Program-made: the position numbers and the translations under genes
The notes under the pieces: generated by a model
Seen by the model: the letters and a program-made list of their open reading frames with translations, nothing else
Databases searched by the model: none
Told to the model about the DNA's origin: nothing
Part shown: positions 36,600 to 48,431 of the stretch, piece by piece
Layout of the letters: each line of letters opens with the position of its first letter
How positions within the stretch are numbered: position 1 is the first letter of the stretch
From: Poronia punctata
Taxonomy: Eukaryota; Ascomycota; Sordariomycetes; Xylariales; Xylariaceae
Direction of reading: 5' to 3'
NCBI GenBank assembly: GCA_022579005.1
Contig: MU401597.1
Location: 38,726-102,725 of the forward strand
DNA: 64,000 bases

Positions 36600-39500
36600 T
36601 TTTTAAAATAAACAAAATTATTAGTTTTAATAAATAGTTTATATACGCTAAATTAGATTTTATTGCTAGCAAGATTATTTAAATTTTAAAGAATTGTTTA
36701 AAATTTAAACTAATTAAAAAATTATTAATATTTTTTAAAAAAACCAAATAAAAATACTTTTAATAAATAACTAGTAATAAATAAAGTTAAATAGTTAACT
36801 ATACTTTTTTAACGTTAAAAACTAAGTAATTGTTAATAAGGTTTTTAATAAGCTATATAAGTAAAGTTAAATAAAATAAGTAAATAAACTAAGCTTTTTT
36901 GCTTATTTAACTTTTGTTGCTTAGTAGTAAATAAAAAAAAGTATATAAACTAAACTTATAATAAACTTTTAAGCTTTTAATAAAATAGCTATACTTAATA
37001 ATTATTTACTACTTTTATAATTAAAAATAATTAAATTAATTTTTTAAAAAACGCTACATTATTATAGTAAACGCTACAGCTTTTTTTTATTAGTTTAAAG
37101 TTTATTTAAATTATTAAAACTAATTTACTATAGTAAGTTTATAAAAGCTAGAACGCTTTATAATAGCACTTATAAAATCTTATAATTTGCTAATATATGT
37201 TTAACGTTTTATAAATTAAACATTAAAACTATATAAGTTATTTTATAAAGCTTTTATTAATAATATTATTATATTTTTAAATAATAAAGCTACTTATTTA
37301 AAATATTTATAAAAAGTATTTAACTTATTTAAATAAAAATAAATTTTAATATTATTTAAAAAGTCGGTTTTAAAGTATTTTTTTATAAAACTACTAAGCT
37401 TTTATATTAACGTTTTTAAAATGTTAATAACTAAATATAAGTTAGCTACCTTTAAAAACTTTATATTTTTAAATAACTTAAAAGCTTTAAAACAATACTT
37501 TAATAATAGCAGATTTTTATAAACATTGCTACTATATTACGCTTAATACGCAAAACCTTTAAAAAGAAAAACTGCCTTATTAAATAAAAAATATAAATAA
37601 AAAATATAAAAAAAAGTATTAAATAGCAATTTTAAAAAACGTTAAGCTTATATTTAATTAATTTATTTTAAACTTATTAAAACTAAACTTGCTTTTTTTA
37701 AGCTATATAAAACCTTATTTACAAGCATATTATTTTTAAATATTATAACTTAGCATAAACTTTATTTATATAAGTAAACGCTTTACTAAAATAAAGCTTT
37801 AGCATTATATTATTTTATACTAAAAAAAGCTATAAATAATAACTTAATACTTTTATTTTAAATATTTAAATAAAACTTATTATATTTTTAAGCTAGTTAT
37901 TATTTTAACTAAAGTTTAAGTATAAACTATTTAAAATAAAAGTAGTATATATAGTATAAGCTTATAAACGTTTAAAAATAATAATAAAAGCTTTAAATAA
38001 CTTAGTAGTAATATTAATAAACTATTTAGCTATTAAAAAATATTTAACTAAATTAGCTTTAATATTGCTTTAATAATTAAAGTAAATAAAAAGCTAATTA
38101 ACGCGTTAATTTACTTTTTTTAATATAGCTTGCAACCGTATTACTTTTTAAAACAACTAAACTTTATTTTAAACGCGCTAAGCTAACTTTAAAACATTAT
38201 TAATAAAGTAAATAAAAATAGCAAAGTAATTAAATTAAATAAAAAGCCTATGCTTAACTAAGTATAGTTAGTTAGCAAAATAATAGCTATTATAAATTTT
38301 AAAATAAAAAAGAAATTTTAAAAAAGCTATAAAAAAGACTTAAAGTATTACTAAATTTTATAAACAATTTAAAATAATAATAAAAACGTTATAAATTTTT
38401 TAAAGCCTAGCTATTTATTTAAAGTTATTAAAGGTTTAATTTATAATATAAACTAAAAAAAAAAACTAAAAGCTATATATTTTAAAACATATAGTAGCAA
38501 CGTTTATAACAACAGTATATAATAATAAATACTACTTTAAAAAATAACGTATATTATAAAACTTAAACTAATACTTAATTTAATTTAAAACAAAGCTAGT
38601 TAAAAAGTATATTAACTATTATAATATATGCAAACTTTGCACAACTTTATAAAAAAAGCTATATAGTTTTTATTAAGCAATAAAACTAGTAAATTTATGC
38701 TTTATAAAAACTATTGCTATAAACTTTATTATAAAGCTTTTAAAAGTTAAATTAGCTAATTTACTTTAAAAACTAAAAACTTATAATTATTTTAATACTT
38801 TAATAATAACTACTTATATTATATTTAAACAATTACTACTAATACTTAGTAATATAAAATATATTATAAAAACCTAAGCAGCTATATTTATTTAAATAAT
38901 CTTACTAACTAATTAAAGCGTTTTATTAAGCATTATTTTAAACTAAAACTAAAAGTTTACTTTAGCTTTTTTAAAAAAGCTATAAAAAAGCTTTAGCGCA
39001 AAACTTTTAATATTAACAACATATTATTTATAAATAAATAAAGCTTTAAAATAAAACAATTAAATAGTTAAAATAACAATACGTTACTTTTATTTTAAGT
39101 ATTTTAAAAAAAATAAACTAAACTATTGCTAGTATTGTAATAAAACTTAAATAGTAGCTACTTTAAAACTATTAAAGCTTTTGCTTATAAACTGCTATTT
39201 AAATTTTAATTGCTTAAATTTAATAATATTATTATATAGTTAAAAAAAATTTTATAGCTTTAAATTTAAATAAATTAAATACTTTTTAAACCTACTTTTA
39301 ATAAAACGCAAAACTAGCTATAAACTTTGTTATTACTTATGCTAAACAATATTATAATTAAAAATATAAACTAATTAAATTTAGCAAAAAAAACAAGGTT
39401 TATTTTCAACTTTATTATAAATATTACTTATTTAGTTAATTATTTTAAAAATACTTTTAATAACGCGCTAGCCTTTAAAAAGTAAAAAGAAAAATTAAAA

Positions 39501-39830
39501 AATTAGCTTATAAAATAAATTTATTAAAAACTTTTAAAATATATTTAGTTATATTTATAGCTTATTTATTTTTTAAATAAAAAAATAAAAACTTGTTTTA
39601 TTAATTTATTTTAATACTTAGTTTAATTTAAAACAACTAACTAAACTTAAAAAAAGCTAGTAAATATTTAAAATTAAAACTATTTTAAATTACTAACTAG
39701 ACCGCTTTAAAAAAAGTTTCTAATACTTAATTAAATAAAAAGGTTATAATTATAAAAATAAATAGTAGTAATTTAAATAGCAGCTATATAGCGTAAAGCT
39801 GTTAATTTAAAAGTATTAAAACTAATTAAA
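36600..39830 (+). pseudogene. Relic pol of chromovirus A (RT, RNase H, integrase, chromodomain)
   Basis: The RT active site reads FINNII at 37253-37270, which is what a gypsy YxDDII/L motif becomes after GAT-to-AAT RIP changes. It is followed by a family-typical stretch: KATYLKYL, FKKSVLKYF, KLLSFYI. The integrase zinc-binding tail reads YINYYNICKLC near 38608-38640. The chromodomain at 39724 onwards reads YLIK-stop-KGYNYKNK, the stop standing for the conserved Trp. Outer limits are approximate. No reconstruction was attempted. Confidence 0.8.
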
Positions 39831-39988
39831 AGGTTAACCGGAAATAAAAAAAGTTATACTTAATAAAACTAACTATAAGCAGCAAAAAAGACCTTATAAG
39901 CTAAAGAAAATAAAAAAAGTATAAAAATAAACAAATTTGCATTTAAAATTGTTAAAGTTAACGTTGCTTTCTTTATATAGCTAGCACT

Positions 39989-40188
39989 TAATATAACGTA
40001 TTATAAAAGAACTTATTATAAAAATAAAGTCCTATAGCCTATAAATTAAATAGCTAAATTAAATAAAAACTAGCGCACTAAGGTTAATTAGTTAGTAATA
40101 ACTAATTAACCTAACCTTGCTAGATTCCTTTTTTTTTACATTATTAATCTATAGAATTTACTATACTACCTTATAGTTCTCTTTACTA
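39989..40188 (+). repeat. 3' LTR of chromovirus copy A
   Basis: Starts TAATATAACGTATTATAAAA and ends TAGTTCTCTTTACTA, followed by GCGCT. It keeps more C residues than the 5' LTR. Upstream AGCTAGCACT is shared with copy B and includes the polypurine-tract position, though no clear purine run survives. Confidence 0.9.
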
Positions 40189-42399
40189 GCGCTGGTTTTT
40201 ATAAGTATAAAAAGTAAACCTTTTTTTACTTATATTATAAGCTTTTTTTAAGCTTTTACTTTTTAAGTAACTTATATATATAATCTACTTACTTTTAAAC
40301 ACTTTTATTATATATATTTTATTAACTTTAAGCTTTTTTTGCTTAAACCTTTTATTATTTTATATTTTTATAACTTTAATAAGTATATATAGTAGCGTTA
40401 AATAATAATGTTTATATTTTATTTTATTTTATTTAGCTTATGTTATATTTCTTTATATTAACTTGTTTTTTTTATATTTTAATTTAAAATAGTTTTAGCT
40501 TACCTTTACTTTTACGCTTTATGCTTTTTTTATTTTTATACGTTTTGCTTTAATACTAATTTTCCTTATTATTACTTATTGCTACTTTTTTGCTAGCGCT
40601 TATGCTTATACTACTATTACTTTAGCTTATTAAGTTACTTAGTAAGCAAACGCTATTTATTGCTTTTTAAAACAAATCGCTACTTAGTTTTAGTTTTATA
40701 AAGCTTTTAAATTTAAATACATTACTTATATATATTTGTTATTATATAATTATATTTACGCTTTTTTAACTTTTATATATTATAAATCTAATTTTACTAA
40801 GTTTTTTATATATAAAAAAGCTATTATTGCTTTTTTCCTTTATATTAGTTACCTTATTATTTTTTTAATTACTACTTTTTCTTTTTATATTAGTTTTTAT
40901 ATTGCTTCTTTAGTTATATTTATAAGCTTTAATAAATTAAACTTTACTTTTAATAAAAAAATATTATATAAGCTTTTATTTTTTTAATTTTTTAAAAAGA
41001 TTTAAAACAACTTTTACTTTTTATGCTTTACTTTACTTCTTATCTTTTAAGTTTTAATATTATTTTTAGTTTTTACTCCTTAGCTTTTAGTATGCTTTTT
41101 TATTTAGCTTATTACTAAATGCTTTACCTTTTTAAGTTTTTGCTTAGTAACTTTAACTTTGCTTTTAATTTTATTACTACTGCTTTTTTTTTAGTTTTTT
41201 ATATTTAAAGTAATTAAACTTTTAGTTAAAATTATTAAGCTGCTTACTATAATACTAAAAAATATTTATGCTTACTTTGTTAATATAAACTTTTCTTTTA
41301 GTTTTTCTTTAAGTTTTTAGCTTAATGCCTTTATACTTTTTAGCTTTAAAGCCTACTTTAAGTGCTAATAGCGCTTTTGTTTTTTGCTGCCTATTTTATT
41401 AATACTTTATAAATTACGTTACTAATACTAAACGCTTTTTTAGTTATATTTACTATTTTTTTACTACTTTTAATAGTTACTATAAAGTTAGCATTAGCTT
41501 TTTTAAAGTTAATAAAGCTAGTTTTTAAACTTATTACTTTTATTATTAAAGTTGCTATAATTATAAACTAATATAAGTACTTTTTATATATACTTTATTA
41601 TTTTATACTAACTTAAATTATATAGCAAATCTAAGTTATATAACCTTATATATTGCTTTTATAAAGCTTTACATTTTAAGCAAATTAAAAAACTTTAAAA
41701 TAACACTATAAGTATTTTTTTATTATATATTTATTACGCTTACTAACTTTATATTAGCATATTAGTAAGCTTTGCGCTACTATTTGCCTTGTTTAACGTT
41801 TATTAAATTAAACCTTTAATAAAAATAGCAATATATTTCAAAAAATTTAAAGTAAGTAGTTAGCTTAAAGGTTATTAGTTTCAAGTATTAATAGCTAGTT
41901 TAACTTTAAATATTATTTAAAATTAAGTAATATTAGCATAACCTTTTTTTTTATTACGTCTTTTTTATATTTTATAATATACTTACTATTTAGCTTATAT
42001 ACACTTCTTAACTTGTTTTTTTTATGCTTTATATTATATGCTTTATATATATATTATATATATTTTAACTTAGCACTTTAATATATTATAAATTAAGCAT
42101 TATATAAAAGTATTTAAACGTAGCATAAAAAAGGTTTTTAGTTAAACTATTTGCTAGCATATTTGTAATTAAAATATACTTAACTTTAAAAGTTCTTTAG
42201 TTATTTAAAATAGTAAGCTATAAGCTACTATTAGCTAATTTTGCTTAGCTAGTTAACGCACTTTTTAAAAGCTTATTTTAAGTAATTAGGTTTAATTTTT
42301 ATAAGTTTATTAAAGTTTTAATATACTAATTAAAGCTTGGCTAAAAAGCAATACTTAAGTGTTTTAAATATACTATTTTAGTTTAAACTTTAAATAAAC

Positions 42400-42960
42400 A
42401 GCGATTTTCTTTATATTAAAGCTATAAAAAAGGTTATTAGTAGTAAATAGTTTTTAATAAACTTTTTATAAAAGTTTAAAAACTTAAAAAACCTTTAAAC
42501 TTTTTTAAGCATAATAAAAGCTTTTTGCTTATAAATTATATAAACCTTTTTTAAGTTTATATTAATTTTTATATTAACGTTTATAATATAGCTTAAATAC
42601 TTAGTTTTTTTAACTATAAACTTGTTTTTATTAATATCTAAGTTTAGCTTTACTTTTTATAAGCAGCTTAAAACTAGCTTAACCGTTTTTAAGTAGTTTT
42701 TATATATTTTATTAATAAAAATAAAAACATTATTTAAATAAGCTATATAAAAAATATTTAAGTAGTTATAAAAAGCATTATTTATATACTACTAAAACGC
42801 TATAAGCGCGCTATAAAGGCTAAAAAAAGTAATAAGCTATATAATAACTTAAAATAAGTATAAAGCGCTATTTTTTACTTTTTACTTTAAGCTATATATA
42901 ATTTATAAAATATAGCGTATATATTAACTTTAATAAACTACTTTGCTTTTAACAACATTT
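42400..42960 (-). pseudogene. Relic Ty3/gypsy reverse transcriptase of a second family
   Basis: Read on the minus strand, 42740-42726 gives YLNNV, a RIP-altered Y-L-D-D-V active site, followed by FIFINKIYK. Upstream are relics of the fingers/palm region (FFSLYSALIAF, then YINNAF) and downstream LDINKNKFIVKKTKYLSYII and FLNFYKKFIKNY, in normal gypsy RT order. It differs from copies A and B and has the opposite orientation. Stops interrupt the frame. The extent of the parent element is not resolved; neighbouring 40.2-46 kb is likely part of it. Confidence 0.75.
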
Positions 42961-45728
42961 TAAATATTTTATAAATTAAACAAAAAGTAGCTATTATACT
43001 ATATAACTTTATTTAGTATATAGTAGTTTATATAAAAATAAAAGCTGTTTTTAAGCTTATATATAAAAAGCACTAAAGTACTAGCTAGCAAGTTGCTTAT
43101 ATAAATTTATTTTTTATTTAGCAGCTTTATAAGCGTTTTATATAGTATTAAACCCTTTTTTAAAAATATTTTTTTTGGAAGACTTTAAAAAACTTGCGCT
43201 TTATGCTTTTTTTTTATTTTTTAATCAAAATATTTTATAATTTATAAGTAAATAATTAAAAAGCAGCGCATATAATAAGGCCTTATTAAATAAAGCTATA
43301 AACTTAGCAAGCTTAAAGCTTTTGTTAAAAAAAAAGCTTAAGCGTTTTAGCTTAAAAGCTTTATTAATATTTGCTATAAAAATTGTAAATACTTTAAATT
43401 ATAGTATTTTTAAGCTTTATTTACGCGCTATTTATACTAAATATATTATTAGCATAGTTAAAGTAGCTATAATAACATAAATAGCAATTAGCTTAAAAAA
43501 GTTGTTTTATAAGTAAAAGTTATAGCTTTTTTTATAAATTACTATATTTTTAACTTTATTAATAACTATATACTTTTTATAAGCTATATATATAACTTTT
43601 TTTTAAAAAGCTTATTAAAAACTAGTTAGTACTATAGCTTAAATCTTATATAAGCATATACTTGCTTTAAATACTTTTTAATATTTACTTATAAGTAAGT
43701 TATTTTATTAATAGCTAGTGCGTTACTTAAAAAATACTTATAAGCAAAAAACGCGTTTATTACTAGCTTTAGTTTTTATTATTTTATTAAAATATGTTTT
43801 AGCTTTAAACCTTATACTAGTTATTTATTTATGCTTATATAATATTTATAACTATTATTAATAAAAGTTTTATAAAACTTTAAAGTTTTTATTACTATAG
43901 TTATAATAAATAAAAAGCTATTTATATAGCTTTTAGCGTTTAATAACTTATTTAGCTTTAGTTTAAGCTTTTATATATAATTATATATAAAAGTTATTTA
44001 TTTTTTAAGTTATACTTATAGCTTACGTTTATTTTAGCAGCTATAAGTAAAATAACTATATTATTTATTTTAATACTTTTTAGCTATTTAATAATAGCTA
44101 TTATATAACTTTTGCTAAAGTATTTACTTTTTTATAGCGTATATAAAAACTTTTATTTATATATTACCTATACTTTTTATAATGTACTTATAATGCTTTT
44201 TAGTGCTTATTTTTACTTATATTAAAAATATATATTATAAGTATATTATTATTAGCATTTATTATAAAAATAAAACCTAAAAAAAACTATAGCTATACTT
44301 TATAGCTTAAAAGCTTTTTAAGCTAGCTTATAACTTTTATAACATAGTTAATATATATAATATAATTGTTTATTAAAAGCTTAATGCTAACTAATATGCT
44401 TATAAGCTTATTATTAAACGTACTTTATAAATATTTAAGCTTTGCTTTATTAAGCTATTATATTTTTTTAAACCTAGGTATAAGTTTTTTAAACTTAAAA
44501 AAAAGTACTAAAGCTTTTTAAAAGCTTTTAATTTAGCGCACAGCACTTTACTATTACTTATAAGCAGCGCTTAAAATTATAATAAATTATAATAAAGTAA
44601 ATAAAAAACTTTTTAATAAAATATTTCTTTATTTTAACTTTTTATATATAAAAACTATTAACTATTTTTTATATAAATAGCTTAAAGCGCTTATAAATAA
44701 TATACTACTATATTAATATATTATTAATAAACTTAACGTTTTAAGCAATTTTAAACTTTATAAACTTTCTTTATAAAGCTTATTAGCTTTAGTTTTTAAT
44801 AAACTTTATAAAAAATAAAAAAGGCTTTTATTAAAAACAAAGCGCTTAGTTAAAATAAAAAGCTTTTAAAGCAAGTTTTTGCTAGCTTAAAAATATTAGC
44901 TATATAGCTTTTATTTAATTTTTAATACTTTTAAGCTATACTACTAGTTATTTAGCTAAAATATTAAAACGCTATTTAAAAGCTATATTTATTTAGTTTA
45001 AAATAGTTATACTTTTATTAACTTAATTTAATTAAGCTTAAACTATACTTTTAATTAGCTTGTACACATTTTACAAACTTTTATTTAGCTGCTTAAAATA
45101 ATTTATATTTATAAAACAAATAAAAAAATAAAAAAAAGTTAAAAAATATATAATAAAGCTATAGCAACAGTGCACTTATTAATATAATCTAAGTAAAGTT
45201 TATTTTTTAACTAAAAAGAAAATAAAAAATTTAATAAAATATACGCGCACTACTTACGCAATTATATAGCTAACCTATTATTTTATCTAAGCATAATATG
45301 CGCAGCTTATAAGCATAGCGCAAGGTGCTAGCTAAAGTGCTAGTATAATAACTACTTAAGCTTTTAGCCTATAATAATATAATATAGAAAAGGTTATAAA
45401 AATAGGTTTTTTTATATAGTATAATTAATTATATATATTATATTAATTATTAACCCTTAATTAATTAAAAACCTTACTTGTTTATTATTACAAGTAAAAT
45501 ATAATAAATATATTAATATAGCTACTTTAAAAGATTTAAATAGGCTTTTAAATAAACCTTTTATTAGATTTTTTAATATTATACTTTTATTGTTTATTAA
45601 ACTATAATACCTTGTTTTCTTTAATATATTCTTTTAGGTTAAAAAGTTAGTTTTTAAATTAAACTATTTATTTTAAACATAAAAATTCTTTAAGCAAGTT
45701 AATATACTTTTTATACCTAGTATTATAA

Positions 45729-45795
45729 TAGCTAAGTTGCTATATTCATTATACTTTAATAATGATAAGCATTTTAAACTTTTAATTATAAAAGT
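45729..45795 (+). repeat. ~70-bp segment repeated at 8676-8745
   Basis: GCTAAGTTGCTATATTCATT, then ATACTTTAATAATGATAAGC, matching 8676-8745 with transitions. Unclassified. Confidence 0.5.
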
Positions 45796-45879
45796 TTAAA
45801 GGGTAGTAAAAACATATAATTATCTATTTTTTATATATATATATATTTATTATATTTTCTTTTTTTATAAACCTTTTTA

Positions 45880-45990
45880 TATTAAATAAGTAAAAAAGAC
45901 TTTTTTATATAAATTATGTTTTAAAAGGGGTTTTACTTTAATTTTACCCTTTTTATTATATATACATTATATTAATTATAATATGTTTAA
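45880..45990 (+). repeat. Island-edge repeat, copy at left side of island 2
   Basis: Matches 28295-28400 in the same orientation (TATTAAATAAGTAAAAAAG, TTTTACTTTAA, CTTTTTATTATATATA, ATTATATTAATTATA). The two copies bracket AT block 2. Confidence 0.5.
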
Positions 45991-46560
45991 TTATATATTA
46001 GCTTTAATATAAATTTATTTAAAATAATTAAATATAAGTAAATATCGATTTTTTCTTTTTTTCTAGTTATTAAATTAAATATATATTTTTACACTTATTA
46101 AAACTAACTCCTTTATATAAGTTTATTAATATATAAATAATCATTTATAACTTTTTATAATTAAGTTAAAATATTATAAATAGTTTATTATATTAATAAA
46201 TATAAATAACTTTACTTTTATTAATTAACTTATAAATAAAATCTTAATAAAATCTTAATAATATATTTAATATATTATATTTTTTAAATATACTTTAACA
46301 CTTTTATTATAAAGCAAAGTAAATAATAAACTATATACTATAATTAATATACCTTTTTAGTTTATACTTTTTAAATATAAGTACTATAGTATAAATAAGT
46401 AGTTTTTAAAAATCATTTTTTATATAAGCGTTGCTTTATATAAAAATTATAGCTTTAAAAAAAGCGGTGTTAATAGTTTTAATAATATGCTCTTATTAAT
46501 TAGAATTTTAAAAGCAAGACTATAAAAAGATTATAAGTCTAAACAGAAAAAAAAACCAAA

Positions 46561-47188
46561 AGGTCTTGCCCACTTTACTAGTGACCAGTTGCAATACCTT
46601 CGATTTTTAAAGTATATATAATACAAGCTAGGTTGTTAATAAGTGGGTTATTTCCAGCTACTTTTAGCAGGCAACGCATGTTTTTAGCAACGCATGTTTT
46701 TAAAGCGCAACGCCTCTTTTTAAAAAGAACGATTCTCTAAAAACACATTCTCCTGCCATAGTACTCTTGGCGAGATGTAAAGCAGTTGGCCTTAAACAGA
46801 TAGCAGAGGGCCTCCAAAGTGTGGAACCCCCAGGTTAGTACCTAGTTGTACCTATCGTTTTAGCTTCATAGCGCAAGTCCTCATTGGTCAGACTACTGAG
46901 GCTACAGTCAGGTGACCTTCCCATAGAGAAGGGTGGTCCTCGCTTAGCCGGAGAAAAGCCGGTGCCGTAGTCCCACAATCAAAGGGCAAAGGCTGAAGAC
47001 CCAGTCACAAATTCTTCTGTGTGGCCCCAAACAAGAAGTGAGAGGGGGCGGCAAACGACGCTCGACCAATTTTCATTCTAAACCCTCTGTGTGTCCAAGC
47101 ACGACCACCACTTCCACTTTTTACTAACCACCACAGCACACAGCTCTGCACTTGTGAATTTGGCCATCGACATACATCATATCCCAAG
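46561..47188 (+). promoter_or_regulatory. Upstream region and 5' leader of RPL19
   Basis: Composition returns to balanced near 46561. The stretch should hold the RPL19 promoter and leader. It includes a short tandem repeat (46671-46722) and pyrimidine-rich stretches. I looked for a 5S rRNA, tRNA or snRNA here and recognised none. Confidence 0.5.
46671..46722 (+). repeat. 16-bp tandem repeat upstream of RPL19
   Basis: GCAACGCATGTTTTTA occurs twice back to back (46671-46686 and 46687-46702), followed by a degenerate third unit GCAACGCCTCTTTTTA. It lies about 0.5 kb before the RPL19 first exon and could be a promoter element array or a chance tandem duplication. Confidence 0.65.
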
Positions 47189-48431
47189 ATGTAAGTTTTA
47201 TTTCCTCCTCCCCTTGGCTTAGTAGAGCTTGTCCACTCCCGAAAAAAACCACATTCGAAATATATGCCAGATGGATCCGAGCTGGCTCGCCTACATCCCA
47301 GGATGATTCCACCCCATGCCTCCGGTGCGGTTGCAGGATTGAGAGAAACCGGAATTGGAAGAAGTCGTGCGAAATAGAATAGCGAAGATTCAACGGATGA
47401 TGCTGCCATCAGTATGGTTCTAAACTTCGCAGTCTTTCGGCCCAATTTAGTTGGTTTCGCGTTACGAAGCATCGCGGGGAACGAGGATACGCCATTAGGT
47501 CACGTCTGTTTTGATATTTCGCTGCCGGATATACACAGACCGCCCGCAGCTGTGCCAGCTCCATTCAGACCAATATTTGCCTCCACATCCATCTGAACAG
47601 TCACGGGAGAGACGTGCATACATGTTACGCTTGCACTTAATAGCAAATTCATCATTCATCCGGCTAACATTGGAACTGATCCAGGGTCAATCTCCGCACC
47701 CAGAAACGCCTCGCCGCGTCCGTCATTGGATGCGGCAAGCGCAAGGTCTGGCTTGATCCCAACGAAATCAGTGAGATCTCGAACGCCAACTCGCGTCAAA
47801 CGATCCGCAAACTTGTTAGCGATGGCCTTATCATCCGCAAGCCCGTCACCATGCACTCCCGCTCCCGTGCCCGCGAGTTGAACCTGGCCCGGCGAGATGG
47901 CCGCCACCGCGGCTTCGGTAAGAGAAAGGGTACTGCCGACGCACGCATGCCTCAGTACGTCATCCCACCTGGCGCCGTGGTGCGTATTCTTTAAGTGCTA
48001 TCACAACTGACCCAAAACTCTTTTCTTCTTAGACAAGTCTTATGGATGCGCCGCCAGCGTGTCCTTCGACGTCTTCTAGTAAAGTACCGTGCTAGCGGCA
48101 AGATCGACAAGCACCTATATCACGAATTGTACCATTCCAGCAAGGGCAATGCTTTCAAGCACAAGCGCGCGCTTGTTGAGCACGTACGTTACACTCCTTC
48201 AACGTTCCGCCCATGGATACGAAGGCAATCCGGCAATAGAGAGGTTGCAATGTCGAGAACTGACAAGGCTATCCCCTATAGATCCATCGAGCCAAGGCCG
48301 AGATGGCCCGCGAACATGCCATCAGCGAGGAGATGGACGCTAGACGACAGAAGAACAAGGCGGCGCGCGAGCGCAAGGCCGAACGACAGGCAGCCAAGCG
48401 CCAGGAACTAGCTGGTGTGGACGAGTCGTAG
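47189..48431 (+). CDS. rpl19: 60S ribosomal protein L19 (eL19)
   Basis: Four exons: 47189-47190, 47685-47954, 48033-48183 and 48282-48431, giving 190 aa, the normal length. eL19 is a basic protein of the large ribosomal subunit that forms an intersubunit bridge. The spliced product begins [19 protein letters not shown], with [38 protein letters not shown] and a long basic C-terminal helix ending [12 protein letters not shown]. Exon 1 carries only AT of the start codon: AAGAT is followed by donor GTAAGT, and the G comes from exon 2 (acceptor GATCCAG at 47684, branch site GGCTAAC at 47662). Intron 1 is 494 bp; introns 2 and 3 are 78 and 98 bp. Exon 1 rests on the splice signal and family precedent; the other exons are certain from protein identity. 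Confidence 0.93.

Larger units (their letters stand above)
32269..40188 (+). mobile_element. Chromovirus (Ty3/gypsy LTR retrotransposon) copy A, full-length, RIP-inactivated
   Basis: A 7920-bp element with 197-bp and 200-bp LTRs (32269-32465 and 39989-40188), flanked by a perfect 5-bp target duplication GCGCT (32264-32268 and 40189-40193). The second copy B is at 50256-58159 in the same orientation. The LTRs begin TA and end TA, as TG...CA would after RIP. Plus-strand relics in order: RT catalytic motif near 37253, integrase zinc-binding region near 38.48-38.66 kb, and a chromodomain at 39724-39825 just before the 3' LTR. The order RT-IN-chromodomain identifies a chromovirus. All frames carry many TAA/TAG stops where TGG, CAA or CAG codons are expected, so it is dead. 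Confidence 0.9.
28266..46560. other. RIP-degraded AT-rich block 2
   Basis: About 18 kb of RIP debris between the two gene islands. Resolved parts are a complete chromovirus (32269-40188), a minus-strand gypsy reverse transcriptase relic (~42400-42960) and short shared repeats. In 28400-30350, 30960-32260, 40200-42400 and 43000-45700 I see only AT-rich sequence with stops in every frame and no motif I can name. The minus-strand RT suggests that much of 40.2-46 kb is one older element. Confidence 0.85.

Noticed and set aside
40736..40987. 83-codon open frame in AT block 2
   Set aside because: Same hydrophobic low-complexity character, lying in retroelement debris with no recognisable product.
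46561..47188. 5S rRNA, snRNA or other RNA gene before RPL19
   Set aside because: No internal control region, Sm site or conserved snRNA box recognised.
47191..47684. Intronic box C/D snoRNA in RPL19 intron 1
   Set aside because: GATGATG and CTGA-like strings occur, but not in proper box C/D spacing with terminal stems.
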